Shown: positions 1-7,794 of the stretch, one piece after another
How the letters are laid out: each line of letters starts with the position of its first letter
Position numbering within the stretch: the stretch's first letter is position 1
Made by a program: the position numbers and the translations under genes
NCBI GenBank assembly: GCA_964542475.1
Contig: CAZIUL010000082.1
Location: 1 to 15,884, forward strand
Length of the DNA stretch: 15,884 nt
Direction: 5' to 3'
Origin: CAZIUL01 sp964542475
GTDB lineage: Bacteria; Planctomycetota; B15-G4; CAYZWU01
Notes under the pieces: generated by a model
What the model saw: only the letters and a program-made list of their open reading frames with translations
The model's database searches: none
What the model was told of the DNA's origin: nothing

Positions 1-72
1 TGCTATCGGCCAAGCGAAGCGTTTTATGCCGAAGCTTTTGACGCATTAAGGTTAGATGTCGCCGGACAATAA
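1..72 (+). CDS. possible C-terminal tail of an upstream gene (partial)
   Basis: The first frame is open from base 1 to a TAA at 70-72 and would encode 23 residues, beginning CYRPSEAFYAEAFDALRLD. The composition looks protein-like (alternating acidic, aromatic and small residues), but an open stretch this short can arise by chance. No family can be recognised. The rest of the gap up to 138 shows no clear hairpin or promoter. Confidence 0.22.
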   Translation, partial: CYRPSEAFYAEAFDALRLDVAGQ

Positions 73-138
73 TTATGAATCCGCTCAATCACGTATAGTA
101 CATCGGTGAATCCAACACCCTACGTGGGGAAGTAGAAA

Positions 139-2310
139 TCATTCTTTTTTGCTGGACTCGATCTCGAAAGCATCCTCATTGACTTCCAGGTGTGTCTCAA
201 CCTCTTCGAACTGTGTTAGAATAGTGCCGATAAGGGGGTGAACAGCCTTGGACTTCCACCGGAAGGGGATTTTCACTCCCTCGACGTCACGATAGTCCTC
301 GAAGAGTACGAGAGTTCCCATGAGCCCGATACCGGGCAGCTGGACTAGACGGTCCTCAGCAATGAGCATACCTGTGCCCACGCCCACGTATTTCGTGGAT
401 GCCGGGCCGATGTGGGGCACTGTCCGAATCACGAAGGTTTCCTCGCCGAAGACATCCAGACGGTAGAGCACCTTCACCTCGCGGTAGTCCTTCCGCCAAT
501 CACTGAGGAGAGCCCCCAAGCTGCCGAGCCTGGCCTGCTCCGCTTGTACTCCGGCAAGCTCCTTGGGTGGTTGCATGGGCGACGCGCTGAATGCCTTGCC
601 GTCACGAAGGACAAGGCGTTGCTCCCCCAGATTCCCCAGGCTGGTATTCATGCTGCGCCGATGGCGCCCCTTGTAGAGGTCGGTTATCTCTCCCTTCATC
701 CTGCGCTTCTCCATGTTGATCGTCCCGCTGAACCTGAAAGCGCCGAGGTCGTCGAGCTTATCCGTGCCGTGGGCGGTTAAAAAAAGTTTCATGAGCCCTT
801 TTACGGTAGGCAGATTCTTTGCCGGCTTGAGGCGTTTCAGGTGCGCCGTGCCCTCATCATCAGAAACACGGAGGCCGATGATCTCGCCTCCCTCGGATCG
901 CTCGAAGATGAACTTCAGATCCGCGGCAAGAGGTGTCTTCCAGCAGTCCTCTTCCTCTGTGGGTTTAAGAGGCAGGATGTGGTGACCCGGATTCTCGAAG
1001 GCCAATTCTCCGTCCTGCATGATGATCGCCCGATAAAGATCATTCCCCTCGGCGCGGAAGAGTCCGAGGTAAGGATGGAGCTTTTCGGGCGCGATCTTTT
1101 CTGTGAGGGCTGCCGCCTTCTCAGGGTCAGGGTTGATAACGAGCGCATCTAGAGCCAGTTCGAAGGTGGTTATGGTCTGCTGCCCGCGGGACTGGGTGAA
1201 GTAGAAGACCATTAAGTCGCGGTTGGGGAAAGCCACGGCATAGGTGCCGTCCGATCCGCCATGCCCGAAGGCTTCCAAGCGTACTTCTGCCGGGGCGTTT
1301 GGATTAATGTAGAGCATCCACATCCTGCCGTATTGGACCTCGAGCCCGGTATAGCCCGCGGGGTAGCCCATGGTTGACACCGGTTCGAGGCCGCGCGCCA
1401 AAGCCTCCTTGGAGAGGAGCTGCTTTCCGCCGGCCATGCCGCTGTCCATCCAAAGCGCAAGGAAACGCGCGTAGTCCGTGGGTGTGCAGTAGACACTTTG
1501 TGATCCCATGGCGAATGGATAGATCGGATCATCACCGGGCTTCCAGTAGCGGTTCCACGCGCCCTTCGTACCCAGGTGATTACTGCTCGTGCGTTGCAAG
1601 CGCGGATCATCCTTCTCGATACGTGTGTAAGCGTCGATCATCCCCAATGCATCGAAGATCCTGCACTGGAAGAGTTGTGCAAGCGAAGTGCCGGAGGCCT
1701 TCTCCATAACTGCGCCCAGGGAATCCGAGCCGGCATCGCTGTATTGAAACCTTGCTCCGGGCGTGAACTCCGGCCCGATCGCCGCGGCTTCGGCAGCCAA
1801 AGCTTCGAGACCCGCGTATTTGGCGAGGGGTTGGTTGATGCATGTAAGAGGGAGGCCGCTTCTGTGTGTGATAAGGTGCTCCACGCGGATTGCCCGGGCA
1901 TCGCCCTTTCCGAAGCTTTCGAGATGTTTGGAAGCGGGATTAGCGAGGGCCAGTTTCCCCTCGTCGATCAGCATCTGCGCCAGTGTACCCGTCATTGGCT
2001 TGGTCATGGAGCGGATGTTGACGATTGTGCCATGCTCCATGGGCACTTTTTCCTCGGCATCCTTCCACCCAATGGTCTCGTGGAGCACCGTCTTTCGGTT
2101 CTTCACCACTAGAAGCTCGGCGCCGGCAATGTCACCTTCTTCGAAAAAACTCCGGACGATACGGGTTAGCTCCTCGAGGGCGGCCGCATCGAGCCCCTGG
2201 CTTTCGGGCGAAGCCTTGGGGAAGGGATACTCCTCACCGGCATGTGTGGGGAAAGGAACGAGGTACAAGAGGATGAAGGTTAAGGAAATAGAAAAGAACT
2301 TGGCTTTCAT
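139..2310 (-). CDS. exported class C beta-lactamase-like serine hydrolase with two C-terminal extensions
   Basis: The 723-residue product starts with a signal peptide (MKAKFFSISLTFILLYLVPF, cleaved near THA-GEE at about 24). Residues 30-390 are a beta-lactamase/transpeptidase-like fold (Pfam Beta-lactamase, COG1680). The nucleophile motif is S101-M-T-K104, the second motif Y190-S-D192 stands where Y-x-N is usual, and the third is H350-G-G352-S. Family members are mostly esterases, D-peptidases or amidases rather than true beta-lactamases, so the substrate is unknown. Residues about 405-495 resemble the DUF3471-type domain often attached to this family. Residues about 500-715 look like a LolA/lipoprotein-sorting-like beta fold (EDYRDVEGVKIPFRW). 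The family core is about 350-400 residues, so nearly half of the protein is extra. The ATG has GGAGG 7 nt upstream and the stop is TGA. It is divergent from the 906-residue gene. Cell location is probably periplasm or outer surface. Confidence 0.9.
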   Translation of the reverse strand: MKAKFFSISLTFILLYLVPFPTHAGEEYPFPKASPESQGLDAAALEELTRIVRSFFEEGDIAGAELLVVKNRKTVLHETIGWKDAEEKVPMEHGTIVNIRSMTKPMTGTLAQMLIDEGKLALANPASKHLESFGKGDARAIRVEHLITHRSGLPLTCINQPLAKYAGLEALAAEAAAIGPEFTPGARFQYSDAGSDSLGAVMEKASGTSLAQLFQCRIFDALGMIDAYTRIEKDDPRLQRTSSNHLGTKGAWNRYWKPGDDPIYPFAMGSQSVYCTPTDYARFLALWMDSGMAGGKQLLSKEALARGLEPVSTMGYPAGYTGLEVQYGRMWMLYINPNAPAEVRLEAFGHGGSDGTYAVAFPNRDLMVFYFTQSRGQQTITTFELALDALVINPDPEKAAALTEKIAPEKLHPYLGLFRAEGNDLYRAIIMQDGELAFENPGHHILPLKPTEEEDCWKTPLAADLKFIFERSEGGEIIGLRVSDDEGTAHLKRLKPAKNLPTVKGLMKLFLTAHGTDKLDDLGAFRFSGTINMEKRRMKGEITDLYKGRHRRSMNTSLGNLGEQRLVLRDGKAFSASPMQPPKELAGVQAEQARLGSLGALLSDWRKDYREVKVLYRLDVFGEETFVIRTVPHIGPASTKYVGVGTGMLIAEDRLVQLPGIGLMGTLVLFEDYRDVEGVKIPFRWKSKAVHPLIGTILTQFEEVETHLEVNEDAFEIESSKKE

Positions 2311-2400
2311 AACGATTCCTCCACGGAGCAGGTGCCTGAATATGGAAATAGGCGACTAGGGGAGTCGAATGAGAGGGGAACCGAGTGCACTGCCTGAAGG

Positions 2401-2428
2401 TATATAGCAAGCTCTCCAATCCTGTCCA
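2401..2428 (-). promoter_or_regulatory. possible sigma-70 promoter for the serine hydrolase
   Basis: Read on the minus strand, TGGACA (2428-2423) and TATATA (2406-2401) are separated by 16 nt, about 90 nt upstream of the ATG at 2310. The -35 box matches the consensus at five of six positions and the -10 box at four of six. This is inferred from sequence pattern only. The 298-bp gap between the two divergent genes (2311-2608) must also hold the promoter of the + strand gene, which I could not identify. Confidence 0.3.
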
Positions 2429-2608
2429 GAAGGTTCTTGTAATATCTTAGCCCTTAGATTCCAGATGATGTTTTGTATCGTATCCACTAGGTCAGAACAG
2501 TTGGATGTTTACTTGAGGTCAAGGATGGCGTAACCTGTTGGGTGGTAAGGCAGACGGAATTTTTCAGGTGGACAGGAAAACGTCAGGTCAAGATTTGAGG
2601 GCCTACCC

Positions 2609-5329
2609 ATGTTCAAAACATTCTGCTTCATTGCCTTTGCTTTTCTCCTTCCGCTGCAGGACATGGTGGTCTTCAGAGCCGAAAGACACCTGGAAGGCTG
2701 GGATGAGATCACCTTTTCCGAGTACAGCCGCCTATATGACTTCAGTCCTTTCGAAGAGTGGGAGGGCAAGCGGATCTCCGCCCGGGACCTGGAGGCGCTA
2801 TGCACCCTCTGGGATAAGGAAATAAAACGGGTCGATATCGAGATTCAAAAGATCCAGGAAGATCCGTCCGCCTTTCTGGCATTTCAACTGGAAAAGAAGT
2901 TCCGATTTCACAGCTACTTTTCCCAGATCGACCTGGTCAAGGACACATCCCGTGAGCCAATGATCTTTTTTATCCAGCCGCCCAGGCAGAAAACAGCAAA
3001 CTACAACCAGCGGATCGTGGACCATTTCGGACCCTGCCTCACGAAGTTGATGAAAGAGTTCCGGGAAGAATTCGCAATGCCCATGGACCTGAAGATCAAG
3101 GGAAAGCGGGGCGCCATGGGTGTGGCCGTGCTTTCGCGGTACGCGGAATATGCGGGCTACCTGATGGAGTCGGGCGGCTGCGTGCGGTCCTATGACGATG
3201 GGGCGGCCTACAGCTCGTCCCTGCCCCTGGTGGTGACCTATGAAAGCGCTATCAAAAAGATGGGAATCGACAAGAGCCGCTCCGAAGTGATCTACGCCGG
3301 CGCCCTGTCCGTCATGTACGACTACTGCCACAACAAGACCCCCAAGGCCGGCTACTACTGGCTTCGCCGTGGGCTGCCCAGGTATCTGGCTAATCATTTT
3401 GCGGATGAAGCGTGCGTACTGCGGGACGAGGAGATCAGGGATTACGGCATCATGCTGAACAACACCAGCTTGCGGCCGCTCTTCTTCGTCCACGTGCGGG
3501 ATCTTGTGGAGATCAGGTCCTATGAGGACCTGTACGAAATAGCCAAGCGTCAGGCCGGTTCGGTTGCGGAAAAGGATCCAAACTGGGATGGCAGGCTATT
3601 CGAATATTTTCTCAAGGAAGCCGGGCTATTCGTGGAGTTCATGCTCAAGGAGGAGGGTGGCCGGCACCGGACCTGGCTGCTGCAGTCCCTCAAGGCGTGG
3701 AGCACCGGCGAGGAGCTCGAGGATCGGGTCGACCTGCCGTGGGGACTGGTGCATAAAAAGTTCGTCGCCTTTCTGGATAATCGGTTGAAGGCCACTGTCC
3801 CCCAGCTCTGCTTCAGCGAATCTATGAAGGATCTGCTCATCAACACGGGGCTCGAGAGGAGGACCGATGAAACCGACTCATCCGATGTGTTGGATCTTGA
3901 CTTCAAACCTGATGCGCTGGGTCGCTGGGAAATGGATGAAGATCTGGCCATGATCATGGCCCTGCACGAGGTCACTCTCGGCGCCTTTCGGGAAGGGGCG
4001 GGGAAGATTCGCGATTTTTTGACCACCCGGCACCCTGACGGCGAAGGTAAAAAAAGGCTCGAGAAGGAACTCAAACGGATGGAAGCCTTGCTGGCGCTGC
4101 GCGATTTCGTGCTGGATGACCTGCAGCGGGGCGGCAAAAAGAAACTGCGAATCGAGCACAAGGGCAACATTCACTTGGGCACTGTGGATTCCTTTGACGA
4201 GGACATGGTGCATCTCAAGCCGAGTCGGGGGAGCGTAGTGTCCCTGCCGATTCATGTGATCGATTGCAATCAGGTCTTCAAATACATCCGCGGGAGAAAA
4301 CTCAAGGTGAAAGAGGGCTGGGTCACGGCTTATGCGGCCCTTCTGACGGGCAGCAAGGCCTGGAAGATTTTTTGCAAAGGCACCGGGCCCGAGGGTGATG
4401 CCCTGCAGGCGGACAGCGAATATCTGAAGGAGTACCTGGCGCTCACCGTGGTATACCGGCTCCTGAATGACTTGGGCAGGAGCCAGGTTCCTGCCGGGAC
4501 TGAAGAAGGGCAGGCCCTGCTTGACAAGATCTGCGAGCTCCTCCAGACCTACGGCGAAACGCCCCTGGTGAAATCCAAGAAGAAACTCTTGCTCAAGTTT
4601 GCGGCCTACGCTTACTGGGAGCTTTTCCACAAGAGCGGGCTGGCCGAAGCGTCCGGCCTCCATGGGAAAATGGAAGATCTGCCTGATGGAGTTGTGCGTC
4701 TCAGTTATACATTCGATTCACCTGATGAGCTTCTGGATTTCAAGCCCGTCGACTACATGGACGAGGAACGCGCAGATTTCGGCGATGTCACCCTGAGCGT
4801 GGAGGAATCCTTTTTCAAGGTCGAATCGGGCGAGATGATCTGCCGGGGACAAGCATGCCGCCGCCTGAACTTTTTCCTCAAAGCGCCTATGAAGATCAAA
4901 TACAAAGTCGTGTTCAGCTCCCGCGAGGTGGGCAAGGATTTCCCCGCCGGATGGTTCGTGGTCGGCTTCTGCGATGACGGTTACGGGAACTGCATCCGAT
5001 CGATTTTGGACGGGGGGCTTATCGCCAGACACAAGAAGAACGGGTTTTATGAGACGGACGGTTTCGGAGGCTCCTACATGGGAGACACAACCTACACGAT
5101 CGAGATCATTCACGACGGTAAAACCGTAAAGTCCATCACCGATGGCGCGCTTCAGGCGACCGTGCCCTGCGGGCTGTTAGTGAGCGGTGGGGTCTTCCTC
5201 TGGATCCATCACGATGTGTTCGTGGATTTGAAGAGTTTCAGCGTGGAAGGTAATCCCGATCCCAAGTACATCTTGCAGCTTCGGGATGAGTGGGTCACCA
5301 GGAAGGTGGCTGAGTTGGGTGGGGAATGA
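2609..5329 (+). CDS. large exported protein, possible inactive gluzincin (peptidase MA-like) with C-terminal jelly-roll-like domain
   Basis: The 906-residue product has an N-terminal hydrophobic segment (MFKTFCFIAFAFLLPL) that reads as a signal peptide. The ATG has GAGG about 9 nt upstream. Residues about 110-390 are laid out like the DUF1570/peptidase MA-like gluzincins: a helix at 226-242 where HExxH would stand, then W251-LRRGLPRYLANHF264 where these families have WLxEGLAEYF. Neither the HExxH pair nor the downstream zinc-ligand Glu is present, so a metallopeptidase activity is unlikely if the homology is real. Residues about 455-560 include a charged helical region (478-497) and a small beta segment (KGNIHLGTVDSFDEDMVHL, about 518-536). 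Residues about 695-880 look like a concanavalin/LamG-type beta-sandwich. There are scattered cysteines and no membrane helix after the signal peptide. The stop is TGA. I cannot name a substrate or partner. Confidence 0.8.
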   Translation: MFKTFCFIAFAFLLPLQDMVVFRAERHLEGWDEITFSEYSRLYDFSPFEEWEGKRISARDLEALCTLWDKEIKRVDIEIQKIQEDPSAFLAFQLEKKFRFHSYFSQIDLVKDTSREPMIFFIQPPRQKTANYNQRIVDHFGPCLTKLMKEFREEFAMPMDLKIKGKRGAMGVAVLSRYAEYAGYLMESGGCVRSYDDGAAYSSSLPLVVTYESAIKKMGIDKSRSEVIYAGALSVMYDYCHNKTPKAGYYWLRRGLPRYLANHFADEACVLRDEEIRDYGIMLNNTSLRPLFFVHVRDLVEIRSYEDLYEIAKRQAGSVAEKDPNWDGRLFEYFLKEAGLFVEFMLKEEGGRHRTWLLQSLKAWSTGEELEDRVDLPWGLVHKKFVAFLDNRLKATVPQLCFSESMKDLLINTGLERRTDETDSSDVLDLDFKPDALGRWEMDEDLAMIMALHEVTLGAFREGAGKIRDFLTTRHPDGEGKKRLEKELKRMEALLALRDFVLDDLQRGGKKKLRIEHKGNIHLGTVDSFDEDMVHLKPSRGSVVSLPIHVIDCNQVFKYIRGRKLKVKEGWVTAYAALLTGSKAWKIFCKGTGPEGDALQADSEYLKEYLALTVVYRLLNDLGRSQVPAGTEEGQALLDKICELLQTYGETPLVKSKKKLLLKFAAYAYWELFHKSGLAEASGLHGKMEDLPDGVVRLSYTFDSPDELLDFKPVDYMDEERADFGDVTLSVEESFFKVESGEMICRGQACRRLNFFLKAPMKIKYKVVFSSREVGKDFPAGWFVVGFCDDGYGNCIRSILDGGLIARHKKNGFYETDGFGGSYMGDTTYTIEIIHDGKTVKSITDGALQATVPCGLLVSGGVFLWIHHDVFVDLKSFSVEGNPDPKYILQLRDEWVTRKVAELGGE

Positions 5330-5696
5330 GGACCGCCTCGCCGTCGATCCAGTATAGATCGGAGTAGCTGTTTTGCGGGCCGTTGGTCATCCTGCGGAAT
5401 TCTATACATCGGATTGTCCCTCGCCCGTCATGGGTCGGTTGGTTTTTTGTACTGTTCGGGTTAGATGGAAATTGATATCCGATGTGATGACCGATGGAAC
5501 AAAGAACGGCTAAAAAATATTGAGCCAACTTCCCCTTCTATTATCTCGCTTATCTAACCCCCATATTTCATCCTCTTCTGCTGCGGCACCGTAAACTGCG
5601 ATATTTTTCGATGATATCTTTTGCAGACTGAATATTATTGTAGCTGCAGGTCTGTATGAATGAAAACCACCAAGACATCTGTGTACCGGCCGAATG
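5330..5696. other. convergent intergenic region, 367 bp
   Basis: This gap lies between the ends of two convergent genes. The only clear element is one copy of the interspersed repeat at 5558-5598. I looked for a terminator and found only weak 5-bp stems, for example cgatc/gatcg at about 5344-5360, with no T-run that would make a convincing rho-independent terminator. Short frames in the rest of the gap have no ribosome binding site and no recognisable protein. Confidence 0.5.
5558..5598 (-). repeat. interspersed intergenic repeat, copy 1
   Basis: On the + strand this copy reads CCCCCATATTTCATCCTC, then TTCTGCTGCGGCACCGTAAACTG, preceded by CTAA. It matches copies at 6429-6464, 7515-7560, 7641-7686 (inverted), 7730-7770 (inverted) and 11921-11958 (inverted). 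It lies about 100 bp past the stop of the acetyltransferase gene. Confidence 0.8.
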
Positions 5697-6281
5697 TCAC
5701 CGGGACCGTCGCCAATCGTGCAAGGAAAAATAGTCTTCCATTTCCTGCATCAATGCGCTCAATTCGCACCGCATCACTATCAGGTCCTGCTTTTTTCCCA
5801 GGCGGTCTTTCACATATTCCGGCAGCATGGTCATCTCTTGAAATCCAAGCCTCCGCGCTATCTTCTTGGCTGCGATCTGGGGCCTCATCATCCTCAAAAC
5901 GATCTCATCGACCTCTTGCTTGGCTGCAAGAAAATAAAGCTCGCGCGCCAACAACAGGCCGAGCCCTTTTCGCTGGAATGGGCGCGCCACAATCAGTCTC
6001 ATCTCCGCGACGTGTTCCTTCCAGCTGTGGCCTTCCCTCTCCAACACGCCGTCTCCAACGATCTCCTCTTCATGGATCGCAACCAATCGATCCACTTTGC
6101 TCGTTTCTATCGCTTGAATCCTCTTTTTCAACACTTCACGGTCCGTGACATCGAATCGAAGAAATAGCTTGTCCTCTTTGGGAAGCTTCTTAAAAAAGGC
6201 GTGAAATTTATCCAGATCCTCATCTTTGATCGACCGGATCAGGATATTGGTACCGTCTTTCAGCGTCACATCGTTATGCAT
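5697..6281 (-). CDS. GNAT-family N-acetyltransferase
   Basis: The 194-residue product has the GNAT acetyl-CoA binding motif A at residues 98-108 (VARPFQRKGLG, the Q/R-x-x-G-x-G/A pattern), preceded by the usual beta strand (HVAEMRLIVA). The N-terminal stretch IRSIKDEDLDKFHAFFKKL and LFLRFDV resemble the GNAT domains attached to, or related to, the protein lysine acetyltransferase Pat group, so a protein or small-amine substrate is equally possible. There is no signal peptide, so it is cytoplasmic. The ATG has GAGGGGG about 7 nt upstream. The stop is TGA. Direct-oriented repeat copies lie on both sides (5558-5598 and 6429-6464), so the gene sits alone between two repeats. Confidence 0.88.
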   Translation of the reverse strand: MHNDVTLKDGTNILIRSIKDEDLDKFHAFFKKLPKEDKLFLRFDVTDREVLKKRIQAIETSKVDRLVAIHEEEIVGDGVLEREGHSWKEHVAEMRLIVARPFQRKGLGLLLARELYFLAAKQEVDEIVLRMMRPQIAAKKIARRLGFQEMTMLPEYVKDRLGKKQDLIVMRCELSALMQEMEDYFSLHDWRRSR

Positions 6282-6341
6282 TTGAACACCCCCTCAAGTG
6301 GTTGCGCCGTGCTTTATTGAAAACTCGTTCAGCCTGGTGAA

Positions 6342-6350
6342 ATCATACCA
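6342..6350 (-). promoter_or_regulatory. possible extended -10 promoter for the acetyltransferase
   Basis: On the minus strand TGG-TATGAT (6350-6342) has an extended -10 (TGn) and a -10 hexamer with five of six consensus bases, about 60 nt upstream of the ATG. No good -35 box is seen, which is normal for extended -10 promoters. Inferred from pattern only. Confidence 0.33.
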
Positions 6351-6428
6351 TTTTTGTTTCCATAGCGCCTGCTCCTATCCGTTTATTTTCCTCTACTTTT
6401 TGCCTTAATGATAATTGCAGTGTCTTAA

Positions 6429-6464
6429 CCCGCATATTTCATCCTCTTCTGCTGCGGCACCGTA
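6429..6464 (-). repeat. interspersed intergenic repeat, copy 2
   Basis: Begins CCCGCATATTTCATCCTC directly after TTAA and continues through CTGCTGCGGCACCGTA, then diverges. It is in the same orientation as copy 1, between the esterase stop and the acetyltransferase start. Confidence 0.8.
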
Positions 6465-6487
6465 TCTCCTCTGTTTCTCCTCCGTAT

Positions 6488-7336
6488 CTACTCGCTCAGG
6501 TACTTCTCGAACCAGGCCACCCGTGCGTCTGACGCCCTGTTGCTGTTTTCGCCGGTGAATCCGTGTCCGGCACCCTTGATCACGAGCAACTCATGGGGCA
6601 CCTTCTTCTCCTTCAGCTTGGCCCGCAACCTCTCGCTCTGCTCCAACGGCACGAGTCTGTCGCGATCGCCGTGAACAAGCAGGATTGGCGGATCGTCCCC
6701 GGTCACGTGCATGATGGGCGAGCAATCGTCCGCCTGTTCTGTCGGAAATTTCAACGCCGGAAACTTGCCCGTATAGTCGGGGGTCACGAAGTCGCGGATG
6801 TCGGTGGGCGGAAAGTAGGCCACTACAGCCGCCACTTGATCGCTTGACCGCAACACCTCGTCTTTCGCGTTTGGATCGCCCTTATCCGAGACTGTACCAA
6901 GCAGCAGCGAAAGGTGCCCGCCGGCGCTGCCGCCGGTCACACCCAGCCGATCGGCATCAACGCCAAATCGTTCTGCGTGGAACCGTACGTATCGCACGGC
7001 CCGGCGAACGTCTTCGATGATCTCGGGAATCACGTACTTCGGGCTGCTGCCGTGGCGGACCGCGAACACGGTAAAACCCCTATCCCACAGAGGTCTGAAC
7101 CGCTCCATACTCTGCTCGGGCGGGGCCCATATCGAGTACCAGCCGCCACTGATTATGAACAGCACGCCGGCGCCGTTGGCGTTTTCCCTGGGTCGGAACA
7201 CGTCAAACGTAAGTGCCATGCCATGTTTGTGCCCATAGACAACGTCAGGCGTGATCTCGACGCCCTCGGCAGCACCCGCCGGGATCGCTGCAAAAAAAAC
7301 GACACCTGCCAGAACACCCGGAATCACCCACTTCAT
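6488..7336 (-). CDS. exported alpha/beta hydrolase, BD-FAE/Aes-type esterase
   Basis: The 282-residue product begins with a signal peptide (MKWVIPGVLAGVVFFAAIPAGAA, cleaved near GAA-EG at about 24). The hydrolase fold follows: an oxyanion-loop segment I61-I-S-G-G-W-Y (in the position of HGGG), nucleophile elbow G135-G-S137-A-G-G, acid D226 in HGDRDRLVP and base H258 in GAGHGF. This completes a Ser-Asp-His triad. Family members (COG0657, BD-FAE) cleave carboxyl esters, including acetylated sugars. The frame is open 56 codons further upstream, but I chose M at 7336 because it has AGGAGGT 7 nt upstream, starts the signal peptide, and lies just after a TATAAT box. The stop is TAG. It probably works in the periplasm on an imported or cell-wall ester. 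Confidence 0.9.
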   Translation of the reverse strand: MKWVIPGVLAGVVFFAAIPAGAAEGVEITPDVVYGHKHGMALTFDVFRPRENANGAGVLFIISGGWYSIWAPPEQSMERFRPLWDRGFTVFAVRHGSSPKYVIPEIIEDVRRAVRYVRFHAERFGVDADRLGVTGGSAGGHLSLLLGTVSDKGDPNAKDEVLRSSDQVAAVVAYFPPTDIRDFVTPDYTGKFPALKFPTEQADDCSPIMHVTGDDPPILLVHGDRDRLVPLEQSERLRAKLKEKKVPHELLVIKGAGHGFTGENSNRASDARVAWFEKYLSE

Positions 7337-7384
7337 CGTCAGACCTCCTACCATGACTTCGATGCAAAACACGTTGGACATCAT

Positions 7385-7390
7385 ATTATA
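7385..7390 (-). promoter_or_regulatory. -10 box (TATAAT) for the esterase gene
   Basis: A perfect TATAAT on the minus strand lies 48 nt upstream of the chosen ATG. The bases 17 nt further upstream do not make a good -35 box, so the promoter may need an activator or be weak. Its position inside the longer open frame supports the downstream start for the esterase. Confidence 0.35.
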
Positions 7391-7513
7391 CCGAGTCAGG
7401 ACAACTCCGTACCCGAGATTCCGAAAGCAGAAAACATATCCTCTTCGCATATAACCGCTACGCCGTGAGGTGAAGGAGGAAACGGTATTCGTGCTTACAT
7501 TCAAATACGGATA

Positions 7514-7687
7514 GCCCGCTTATTTCATACTCTTCGTCGCGAGGTGCCGTAAACTGTGTTGTGGCAAGGCGCATGTCAGGAGACGACCGCAGGCCTGTTC
7601 TTACAGGTTGAGGATCGTCTCCTGACATGAAACGCAGCCACAGTGCCGTTTACGGTGCCGCAGCAGAAGAGGATGAAATAAGCTGGC
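7514..7687. repeat. long imperfect inverted repeat (MITE-like hairpin)
   Basis: The left arm 7514-7586 and right arm 7615-7687 are reverse complements with a few mismatches and small gaps. The inner 15 bp (CATGTCAGGAGACGA at 7572-7586) pair perfectly with 7615-7629. The 28-nt loop contains its own 5-bp stem (CCTGT/ACAGG). The outer parts of both arms are copies of the interspersed repeat (7515-7560 and 7641-7686). There is no room for a transposase, so this is either a non-autonomous element or a large RNA hairpin downstream of the 7795 stop. Confidence 0.8.
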
Positions 7688-7770
7688 TTGGTTGAGGATC
7701 GTCTCCTGGCATGAAACGCAGCCACAGTGCAGTTTACGGTGCCACAGCAGAAGAGGATGAAATATGCGGG
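7606..7770. repeat. 84-bp tandem duplication of one repeat arm
   Basis: The block starting GGTTGAGGATCGTCTCCT at 7606 recurs at 7690 with the same order of sub-blocks (CATGAAACGCAGCCACAG, then TTTACGGTGCC, then GCAGAAGAGGATGAAATA). The two units differ at only a few positions. The second unit ends with the full repeat terminus (AAATATGCGGG), whereas the first ends in AAATAAGCTGG. The second unit includes repeat copy 5 (7730-7770). Confidence 0.8.
7730..7770 (+). repeat. interspersed intergenic repeat, copy 5 (inverted)
   Basis: Reads CAGTTTACGGTGCCACAG, then CAGAAGAGGATGAAATATGCGGG on the + strand, the reverse complement of copies 1-3. It is flanked on its CCCGC side by ATAG (CTAT on the other strand). 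It ends 24 bp before the TAG of the beta-sandwich gene. Confidence 0.8.
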
Positions 7771-7794
7771 ATAGATCTGCAGAGAGGTCAGGGC

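Larger units (their letters stand above)
7337..7794. other. intergenic region with long hairpin and tandem repeat
   Basis: This 458-bp gap holds the esterase promoter at its left end, a 174-bp long inverted repeat at 7514-7687, and a further half-copy at 7690-7770, all described separately. The part 7391-7510 shows nothing beyond a frame that would extend the esterase upstream, with no signal or domain. The gap up to 7794 after the last repeat is short and featureless. Confidence 0.6.

Noticed and set aside
2798..3493. A 231-codon minus-strand frame within the 906-residue gene (also 3878-4663)
   Set aside because: These are histidine- and glutamine-rich shadow translations without signals. 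The + strand gene has a signal peptide and a ribosome binding site.
7337..7504. An N-terminal extension of the esterase up to 7504
   Set aside because: The added 56 residues contain no domain, would place the signal peptide internally, and overlap the TATAAT at 7385-7390. The ATG at 7336 has a strong ribosome binding site.
7514..7687. A complete insertion sequence
   Set aside because: The element is only 174 bp and has no open frame for a transposase. At most it is a non-autonomous element.
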